Assembly (NCBI GenBank): GCA_036674765.1
Contig: JARVKI010000059.1
Span: 62,001 to 126,000 of the forward strand
Source of the DNA: Seiridium cupressi
Lineage: Eukaryota; Ascomycota; Sordariomycetes; Amphisphaeriales; Sporocadaceae
Length of the DNA stretch: 64,000 nt
Reading direction: 5' to 3'
This document shows, piece by piece, positions 54,848 to 64,000 of the stretch. The notes beneath the pieces were generated by a model. It had not been told where the DNA came from, ran no database searches, and worked only from the letters and a program-made list of their open reading frames with translations. Within the stretch, counting starts at the first letter, position 1. The number at the start of each line of letters is the position of its first letter. Position numbers and translations under genes: made by a program.

Positions 54848-57800
54848 TTAGCCGAACTCGTCAGTCAAGCTGAGAGGGAGGGTATGCATAGGAAATTGAA
54901 TTATTGCAATCGCATGTAAAGGGATTATCATCAATTCTCAAAATTCTATGTCGGGGTGGTTGTCTGGCGACACGCTCTACTTTATATGGGATTACAACCC
55001 CAAGCACTCAGCTAGGCATCGCACCCCAACATGCAAATCTCCTTCTGAATGGTTTCACACATATTTGGCGCCCTAGTCGGAAATATTTATGGCTATCTGA
55101 TTGCACGTGCCTATCAGAAATATGTTCTAACGCCTTTGCGCTTTTGTTCGCAGACCGTTGCGCCTGCTACAAGCACGTAATACAACTTGTCCTCATAACG
55201 CACTCGTCTGATACGGTAAAGACTATGCTTCGTAAAACTAGACTGCTAGCGTTCATTCTGCCACGTAGCCAAAATTGAGAGCAAGCCGTTCATGGACTAT
55301 CTGCTTTACAGCGGAGACATGAATCATTTTGTCACATCCGGCAGGTGAAGCGAGCTTGGATTGTACTATCTGACCCATACAAAGCATGTATTATATGATT
55401 GAAATGATTGCTGCATACTACTGGCGTATGAATCAAGTGGCGGGCATGAATAAGCCTCTTCACTGGAGAAATGACATCTGCTGTTCGCGTTTGTCAACCC
55501 TAGTATCACGCCGTTAACATGGTAACCATCTCAGGTAGCTCAGCGGCCCCCCAAGTAGACACCTGGCCGCTACGATCTTGCGATGGACTATGTATGCGTG
55601 ACCATAAGCTGCTCGTAGGATGCGATAATCAACCAAAGTTCACTTCTGCAAGAGCGAGTGATTTGGCAAGGGTTTAGTCGATTCACAGATTCGATCAACT
55701 TGGTTCTGGCTAGGATGAGTAGTTCCCTCGTTCGAAAGGAATTTCTCGTAGTCTCACATGTACCTCTAAGGACGCATGCCACAAGATGCATTTGTATGTG
55801 CTAAGTGGTTGCCTAGGATATGCTGTGCAGGCGGTCCAGTACCAAGCAATCGGTATCGATCTACGTGAGCCAAACACTAGGTTGGCCCAGGTTCGACAGG
55901 GTGTACAAGTTTGTAATAAATTTATCGATCTTATCCTGTTTGCATTTGTGAGGCTTTGCCCATGCGCGAGGCCTAGTGATACCAACAGTCAGTTAGTTGA
56001 TCTCATTGCCATAGTGCGTTATAGCTCGAATTAGCACCTCGCCTCAGTATAGATTGCGCGCTCTGGACGGCTGCCCAACAGCTAAAGAACGATCAGGTTA
56101 ACTGTATGTGGCCACCACAGATATTAGACAAGGTCAGGCATGTGGTACTATGTATGATATTGTACAAGGTGGCTCAAAGTTCGTTTGAGTATACCACAGC
56201 ATTATTTGCCAATGCAACAGATGCCAATAGTTTTCTGTCTCTACGATTAAGTGATGGAGGATATTTCGTTTCTTGGACTTTACACGCCGCATGTCAGCGA
56301 ACGCAGGCTATTATTCATTAATATCGGTGTTAAATTGAAAATCTAAGAATTTGTCAATAGCAAGATCTGCCTGCTATTCAAGATATGAGACCTACTATCT
56401 ACAGGAAGTTTCGCGGGCTAGAAGGAGCTTTTTGAGGAATAGATATGCGACGCATTATAGCGTTAATGCTTACGAGGCGATGCCGGGAGGCTGCCACGAA
56501 TATAGGTCGTCGTCTGGTTCGTATGTTATAATAAACCTTTGGCGCGTTCCAGAGCATCCTGCTCCCTATGATGTGCAGTGCCGGACAAATGATGACAGTT
56601 AACGAGGCATGCAAATGAGATATTAGCGGCTTAATTTGGTCGACATTTGTTACTCGTTATGTGGACATGAATTCAGCCGGTTCGGTGTGCATGATGGAGT
56701 TGCCATGGTTAAAACGACCTGAAGCATCATCAAGACGTACTCTGCGCATCATGGTAGAGTCTAGGCCGCGTTTGAATGAAAAGCCAAGCCACATACACCC
56801 ATGTGATCCGCGTGTCTTGACATACCAGTCGAGGGTCTGGAGTGTGATCTACTGTCTAGTACTTCGACGAAGTCGCCGTGCGGCTTGATCGGTGGGCGCT
56901 GTACCCAGCCGGGATGATTTCCAGCTTCATCGGTCACGCCCAAAGGCACAACGCATCAAACTCTTCTTAAACCTTACCCGGATCCGGTAGTGCGACAATG
57001 CATTGGAAGCGAAAAGTTGCAGCGCCAAATCATCACTAGGAACATTTCGTCCAATCGGTATTCGTGACCCGACAGTGGTGAGTATCAGACGAACCCTCGG
57101 GGAATTTTGATTCTCGGTAAGAAGCCGAAGGACTGCGTAATGCAAGGGCGCACCATCGGTACATGCTCCAGTAAGGGTAGTGGGGATCACCCAAACCATG
57201 CTAGAAGTGTTGCAATTCATGCAACGGTTGGAGAAGAACCCTTCTAGCCGTAGCAGCACATTGATCTGGAAAAGCCCAAAGGCCTGAACGCCGCGGCCGC
57301 GGTGTACCTTAGACCCGGGAAATGGCCAAAAGCATGACGATCTTCAGGCGATCATATGAGCCTGGAACTCATGACATACGGAATACGGCCCGAGACGTGA
57401 TACGCCATGCGAGATATTGGCGCATATGTCACAGTGCCGACAGACTCGTCAAGGCGCCACCAAGAAAACCTTGCTTGGTTGTTGGAACACCCAATCAGCG
57501 GCCTCTCACTTGTCATCAGTAATCTTCGTCAGGAACTTCCGCTATCGAGCTTGAGAGTACGTTAGAAACAAGGCACTCTTTTAGAAGTTGGGGCAGTGAT
57601 AAGCAGTGCAGCGCTCGTCACTCATATTGCGGAACCACATGAGGTGACGCCGTGGCGAAGACGTCCCATTTGAGGACTGCGGCCAAATCTGCCAGTGCGT
57701 GAAGTGTATCCTAAGGTGGATTCATGAAGGGATATGAACATGGACGTAAGCATTGCTAAGCATTGCAGCATGAAGCACAAGCTCGAAAACACCAAGTAAG

Positions 57801-59471
57801 CTCCGCGCATTAGCACTTGGTGTCATTCTTGACTGAGGAGCACTAGCATTGTGCCAATTTCTTGCGGAATTTGGTGTTATCAAAGAAAAACGGTGATGGG
57901 CAGGCCCCACACAAAAGCCTCGTAAAGATTGGAGGTGACCTTGGAGTAGCTTGGCTTCATCTTACGGACGTAGAGAGGGAGGGCTGTGAATGACGATGGG
58001 CATTTCGCGAGAGCCATTCCCCAGGCCGGCGAAGCCATTTCTAAGCGAGGTCGCAGGGGTGGTCAAACAGAAGCGAGCATCAAGGGCCACTGGGGCCAAC
58101 TAACGGCATGACAGGGCATCCGCAGATCACACGGGACCCAACATTAGGCACCCCACCGCTCTGAAATCTACCGTTGGCTTGTTCCGACAAGCCCTGATTA
58201 TGCATGCTACCCGCATGCAAATCCTGGAGCCCGGCGTCAATCCTCAAAACTGGCCTTGCCTGCTTGGAAGACGCGCTGTAGGTGGATCACTATTTGGGTG
58301 GTCTGGGCCGAAGCTTCGGGGGCCTCTGTTGTTCGACGTCCACGGACTTTGAATTAAAGATATGCGTATAGGTGGTGTGATCGGGGAGGCGGTACCGAGT
58401 TGTGCCATTCGCAAGAGCATCTCATGTTGTTATGGCTATGCGGGGAACAATCATGTCTGTATCCATAATGGAATTCTTCGTTTGTCCGCCAGATGCGCTG
58501 TCAACGAGCGCAAATGATATCGCACTCATGAATACGCCTCAAGGTCAAAAAGCTGCAGCGCCATCGTCTTCGTAGCAATGAATTAAGCATATCGCCCTTG
58601 TGATGTTCGTGGGTAGTCGATAGGTCCCGGTGGCAGAAATGGAGACATCCCCATCAGGCTCACCTACCTCGATTTCGGCCAGATGCTGGCGCATATAAGG
58701 GACGGCATGAACATATGAGACATCTGCAGGTTCCCGTCTCCGAACGTGGTTTTGATGCAGGTTCATCGTCCCAGGTATTCAGGCTCGGGATTTCGATTGT
58801 TCGGTTGATGAATAAGATGAATGTGATGAATCAAGATTGTATGCCATGTTCCAGGGTTGAAATTTCCGTGAAAGGACGCAGCGCGATGGGCGTCTATCAT
58901 CAGAACCAAGATCCATCACACAATGGAAAGCGGTGTAAGAACTGCATCTAGAGCGCTGTGTCCCGCTGAGGGTCTAGACAGATCAGTGACATACCGACTT
59001 TGCCGCAAAATGCTACGACTCACATTCGCAGCGTGAACCAAGATTTGAACATCTACCACCAATATCACATACATCGTGGCGCCCTTCGCCTCATGGTACC
59101 TCAATCGCTCCGGCAGCTGTCGGGGAATTTTGGCCAATGCCATGTGCTGCAAGAACCATTGCCAGAAATGATTTAATTAATTACCGCGTGCTAGACGAGC
59201 GCTGATTCGGGGGACTGTCACGAACACCTGAACACTTGCTGGTGATTACGGGTCAAGGTGTTACAGATATGGTACGACCCTGACACCAGACACTTGAGGG
59301 TAGACGCTACAGATTATCCTACAGTGCCATCTGGCATGGTCGTCACGTGCTGTTTGTCTGTCCGTCTTGGATGCATATGCGACTTCAGGTCCGGGTTGCA
59401 TGGTGTCAGCAAGCACAGAGAACCATCTACTGTAGCACAGGCTTTTTCAGTGGCAGCCGCGCCTGAAGCTC

Positions 59472-59494
59472 TTTTTTTTTTTTTTTTTTTTTTT
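59472..59494. repeat. T(23) homopolymer
   Basis: Twenty-three consecutive Ts in non-coding sequence. Possibly the tail of an old retroposed copy, but no target-site duplication or body was recognised. Confidence 0.85.
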
Positions 59495-59679
59495 CTCTCC
59501 CTGAATCACCGAGCGAGCCTGGTCACCTGCGCGCTACATTCTCCAATCCTGGGCTAACTAACGGTTCGACACATCAGTGGAGCCAGAAGCAGCTAAGCGA
59601 GCATGCATCCCCTGGCTTGTCAGGGACATTCCAAGGGCCGGGGCTACGTCAGGAACGGCGGTACCCCACTGATGGCATT

Positions 59680-59691
59680 ACTACATGTAGT
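59680..59691. repeat. palindrome ACTACATGTAGT, copy 3
   Basis: Third perfect copy of the 12-bp palindrome seen at 15448 and 17475. Confidence 0.6.
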
Positions 59692-62227
59692 GCCAAAGCA
59701 CTCAAACGTGGAAACGTCTGCATTCTGCTGTCGCCGTCTGTCTGTCGAGCTCTCAATCTCCGCTGCTTGCGACGCTGTCGGATGAGACAGCAGCGCATCG
59801 AACATGTCAAATTATCAAATGCCTGAATGATGAGCAGCGCTTTCCGGACATCCAGGGCCGCCTGAAGCGCGGAATGCAAGAGAAGGCGTACTCCGTAGAT
59901 CAAGGCCCTGGCCCTGGCTGGCTACTGGACTTCCTTGGCGCAAATCTTTGGCATGGGGGCCACTCGAAGCCTCTCAAAGTTGGGTCAGGCTCGGATGGCC
60001 TTGCCGAAGCTGATTTGGCTGTCTCGTGCAACCAACGACGAGTGGGAGAGGAAAGCGTCTCCGCTGGGCTTGGGCTCCTGGCTCATGTCCAAAGTGATGG
60101 CCTCGTCGCCACAGCTCTTGCACCGTATATTAGGCGGCGCTGAGCCCGTTGACCACCCGACACTAGGTACTTTCGGTAGTATGTGCGCGGGCGGCCGTCG
60201 CTAACGGATGGACCCCATCCCCCTGTCGCTGGCGAAAGCAGTTTCCAGGGTCTTGAAATTGTGAGAGCACTCTGTAATCTATCTTCACCGTCATGTCAGT
60301 CCATGGGGAGGGGGGCTGACCGCGCTTTACATAGCTGCTGGCTGTTGCCAGGACTTCTGGGGGTCATTAATCTGGGCGGAGATCTTGGTACCACCCACGC
60401 GCCTATGTAATTACTAGGTGCCATCGGCCCTTGGAACACTCCAACGGCGGCTTGTCACTCGCGGAAGCACCTTCCTGAGCTTGAGAGGACTGGTAGTATG
60501 TATGGCTGACGTTGCAAGCAGAGCTGCTCATCAGTGGGACTCTGACTGTGGAATCAATCTGTTGCTCTGCCTTATCCCCGGTGCAAGTACTGGAGCAAGG
60601 CCTGGCTTCCATCTTGTACCGGTCAAGCTCACCAGGTCTGCAGGTCAACAAAATGACTTGATGCCTCAGGCTCGGCTGTAATCGAGCCAAATCCAGCGAG
60701 CCCATAGGCTCCCTCCGTTCCCGTCCCGTGAAGCCGCATGGTGGTGCAGGGGGACAGGAAATCCAACGCCCAAATCCAGGGTCAAACGGGGTGAACAAGA
60801 TGGTGGAGCGCATGAGTACACCCAGAATGTTCTGAAGCTGACGGCAATGCTAGCACGTATCCCTTCCTCTATCCCGCCACTACATGTATGCACGGACGTT
60901 CGACAGGGCATGCCTGGCTGATTTACAATACAGGTACTCGACATGCGCAGGACGCGCGGGCAGGGGGGCCCCTGAGCTCTTTCTTGCTTGGAAAGAACCC
61001 GGCCGAGCTACTCGGATACCTCGATATCGAGTACTGTATTCTGACAACGCCCTGGCGCGTTCAAGTACTCTGGGCATTTCCACTACTGTACCGTACGAAA
61101 TCTCAATCTGAACTCCCCTGCTAACGCCCTTCTGGGGGTTTTCTCACAGGGCCCGCAGACCATTTACGAGGGTGCCCCATGGCCATGAATGATAGGACAT
61201 AGTACTCAGCAACATTGTTACCCGGCATGTAAGGTACTCTTTCGGCCGGTAGTCTATCACTGACCTGGCTCTACCTCCATATCCGCCATAATCACGGTGC
61301 GGTTGCATGTACCGATCGGGCCATACGCTTGGTCTTCTTTTGACTTCTGTCACATTCATTCGTGTTCCACGTCTCTCACACATTGCTGTACGTCCAAGAG
61401 GTGTGGCACCCCCATACCAACTGTTTACATGCAGCAGTTCGACTCTGGGCCTGGAGTTCTTCTATCTGACGTCGACAAAGAACCGCGGGATCTCATTATC
61501 GTCTGATATGTTCCCAGCACCGCTCGGCGCGGCATTATAACAACAGACGAAATCACGAAATCCGCAGTCTGATACAGCGATCTTCCAACTAGAAACCCGG
61601 AAGAATTCTTAGTCGGTCCTGTCTAACGTACACTGGTTGGACAGCCAGCTACGTCACAACCTCTTCCAGCCCTACCAAGCATTGTCTTCACACTCGGAGG
61701 TGAATAATACTCGACCAGAGATCAGACCAGGCCCGCTTCAGCCGCATTTTAAACTCAATTTCAACGTCTCCCGGATTAATGCCAACATAGTAGGCATTAC
61801 CACCAACGTTACCATTGACTCTAGCCTAGGAGGGACGCATCTTGCAATAGACACTTGGGGGGCGGACACTGTGACAGAAGTGTTATCCATCCCATGGAAA
61901 AGTGAGCCGCGCCATCCCCTTCATCACCAGGTCGATATTCACCAGCAAACCCGGAGCATACTCTTTCTGGGCGACCTTGGTGCGGTGATCTGAAGGTTGT
62001 TTTTTGCGGGGAAACCAGACCGTACAGCTCGTCGAATCCGCAGCGGGAGTGATTCTCAAGTGCTTGGCCCCATAGCCTTTGGGCCACTGTCACCACGACC
62101 AGAGAAGTACTGTTTCTGTCACATCCATTTACGCACAGGGGACCCCAACCCTGGTCCTGTCAGTCAACCTCTCCTTCGGCCTAGACCCCACCTGTACCTA
62201 CGACCAACGGCAAGCAGTTGGCTTTGG

Positions 62228-62257
62228 GTGTGTGTGTGTGTGTCTAGTGTGTGTGTG
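62228..62257. repeat. GT microsatellite
   Basis: Eight GT units (62228-62243), a CTA interruption, then GTGTGTGTGTG (62247-62257). Non-coding. Confidence 0.8.
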
Positions 62258-63613
62258 CCTGAGCACAAGAACTGTACAGGATACTTAAGCTGCTCTCTCC
62301 GGTACACCAACTAAAGTCGACAGTGCTGTGCAAGCGTTGCAACCCCGGAAGCCTCCGCATTAGCAGCACCGTAACTAAGCATACCCCCTTCCACCTCGCC
62401 CACCCCTCCCCAACCAGTTATTACTATTATCCACTTCATCTTCAGATTCAACCTTGTCTCTTCTGACATCTTGCCTTGATACTCCGCATCCATTACAGCA
62501 TCGACATTCTCAACAAACCTTGAGACTATCAGAGCTCATATCCACGCCACCAGCACAAAGCCAGCCACCGCTGCCTCCTCTCTGATTGAAGGTCGGGTGA
62601 GGAATCATAGTCACGGAAAAGACTAGGTTTCGCGGATACTTGGTTGCGGCGCAAGGGAAGAGCACTAGCCGTTGGTCACAGGCAGCTCAATTGATGCGAC
62701 GTTCCGACTTCGATTCAACGTGACGTCGCCACGGATTGCGGAATACTGTCCACATCCTCGAACCTGGAAACATCGAGCATATCACTCGCATTCTTGCCCA
62801 CGAGGCACGTCGCGACCGCACTTGGTGGGTTCTGCTCCAGACGCGACGACAATCACTGTCTACGCGCCTTCGACAACAGCACAACCTGCTCAAAGTAACG
62901 GAGCAGTGTTTTGTAGGTTGCGTTCGGCGAGAGTTAGGATCTTCTTGGTAACAACCAGCATACCAATTCTACTCCTGCAGCTCCAACCAGACAAGTTAGC
63001 GGCTTGACATGCAAGGGCAGTTCATAGCACGACCACGATAGTCAGCAAAAGTCAACCAGGCTAGGGTTCGTGGCGGACTCCAGCGGCAATCCATCGAGTC
63101 ACGCCTTCTCTGGGAGTGGTTTCATGTCGGCACGGCGGTTGGGTTGGGCAAGGTCGAGACGGAGGATCTTTTCGAAGCTGGCCAAGCAAGCACCGCCCCG
63201 AGCGGATACTCGCCTGGCTCTTTCCTAACTGAGCGCTTTTCTCCTGGCAGGAGCAACTTTGTGCAAGTCGCGTGGTTAGAGTTTTGACTACACAGTCGCC
63301 GGAAGCTTGGCATCTTTACCTTGGCTTTTGACAGCTCCTTGCCTTCCCATCAGCCTTATGCGTCTGAACCCGCCATTGACCTTTCGATATACAGTTCAGG
63401 AAAACTGTGGAACTCGCGCCGACAGCCTACGTCGCGCAAAAAGCCTGCAAGAAGCGTCCATATTCTACTTATTCAATACCTTCCCCTCAACATCAAAAAG
63501 ATTCATAAGGTCAGTACATTCCTTGTTTTTTTATCTGCTCTACCTATCTCTTCCTTCCGTGCCGCTCTGGTTCAACCTAGGATATATTCGTCGGCAGTTC
63601 CATACATCCAAAG

Positions 63614-63982
63614 ATGGATTCTTCCTGGCTCGATCCTTCCGTGGCCGCACAACTAACGTTCGGCGTGCTCCCAGATCAGACCAGCCAACTACAGTCGCCA
63701 ATCAGCGGGCCTTCTGCGCAACGGTCTGATAGCCACTGGGACGTCTGCGCGATGAGCTATCAGCCGCAACAAGGCGCCGGCTGGGCCATGACTCCCAATG
63801 CCTATACTCGATCTGACCCTCTTCGGACGTCTCAAAGCAGCTCCTCGTACGTATGAGTTCAGTGAAGCCAAGCTGCAGGAAAAGCTGACCTGACCTCGAT
63901 GGCAGCTCTCGTTACGATCAGTATCAGCTACGGGTTTTACAACATCCCAAAGACGGCAAAGTCGCAGTTGGCAAGGAAAAAG
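63614..63982 (+). CDS. probable velvet-family regulator, N-terminal part (cut by window end)
   Basis: ATG at 63614 starts exon 1 (63614-63846, GTACGT donor). Exon 2 (63906-63982) ends at a GTCAGT donor and the gene continues beyond the window. The first 78 residues are disordered (Q/S/P rich). Exon 2 reads SRYDQYQLRVLQHPKDGKVA followed by VGKEK, resembling the first strand of the velvet domain (Y-x-L-x-V-x-Q-x-P) and the VelB-type insertion. Velvet proteins control development and secondary metabolism from the nucleus. With only about 25 domain residues visible the assignment is tentative. Confidence 0.5.
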
Positions 63983-64000
63983 GTCAGTTCCAGGCCTGCT

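Larger units (their letters stand above)
53250..63613. other. 10-kb gene-poor region
   Basis: Apart from the relic at 54005-54847, only short unassignable frames occur, mostly minus-strand (for example around 56927-57259 and 58545-58766). A T(23) tract lies at 59472, a third ACTACATGTAGT palindrome at 59680, and GT repeats at 62228. The last 1-1.5 kb probably hold the promoter and long leader of the velvet-like gene. No transposon ends or long repeats were recognised. Confidence 0.4.

Noticed and set aside
56927..57259. 110-codon minus-strand frame with ankyrin-like TDGAPLHYAVL
   Set aside because: One repeat-like phrase is not enough for an ankyrin assignment; the rest does not match and no second repeat was found.
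1..64000. CRISPR arrays, bacterial operons, phage or viral genes
   Set aside because: No direct-repeat arrays or bacterial/viral proteins were seen; splice signals show nuclear fungal DNA throughout.

Overview
The window is nuclear DNA of a filamentous ascomycete, probably a sordariomycete and perhaps a member of the Hypocreales (the order is inference). Coding regions are split by short introns (about 50-75 nt) with GTRAGT donors. Gene types include DMATS prenyltransferase, questin-oxidase-like enzyme, HET domain, Clr5 domain, BrlA-like and velvet-like regulators, and a glutamine-rich Spt20. Where exons are given, junctions were worked out by hand from frame and GT..AG signals.

Layout. 1-9.2 kb holds five genes that look like one side of an aromatic polyketide / prenylated-product cluster: an EthD-domain protein, a short-chain dehydrogenase, an AflY/questin-oxidase-like Baeyer-Villiger enzyme, an adenylate-forming ligase and a DMATS prenyltransferase. 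No polyketide synthase is inside the window, so the cluster probably continues left of position 1. 9.2-20.5 kb is gene-poor and holds a BrlA-like C2H2 regulator and one or two tiny candidate genes. 20.5-37.9 kb is conserved housekeeping sequence: eIF2B gamma, a Pex22-like peroxin, a hypothetical protein, SAGA subunit Spt20, autophagy protein Atg27, a Clr5-domain protein and a secreted expansin-like protein. 38-47 kb is accessory: a short HET-domain gene, a broken isopenicillin-N-synthase-like dioxygenase, an atypical kinase-like gene and a DUF1479 gene. 47-63.6 kb is mostly gene-poor and contains decayed reading frames whose stop codons look like C-to-T changes. Within it are a tRNA-Pro gene and a small hotdog thioesterase gene. 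The right edge starts a probable velvet-family regulator.

The most unusual object is the tRNA-Pro(AGG) gene at 52257-52404. Besides a normal 17-nt anticodon-loop intron it carries a second 59-nt insertion exactly between positions 26 and 27. That insertion has all the marks of a spliceosomal intron: GTAAGC donor, CACTAAC branch site and TAG acceptor. Removing both insertions leaves a complete 72-nt tRNA.

Other points of note are an in-frame 62-codon open extension beyond the Spt20 stop, a relic gene with four C-to-T-type nonsense codons, and a 12-bp palindrome found three times.
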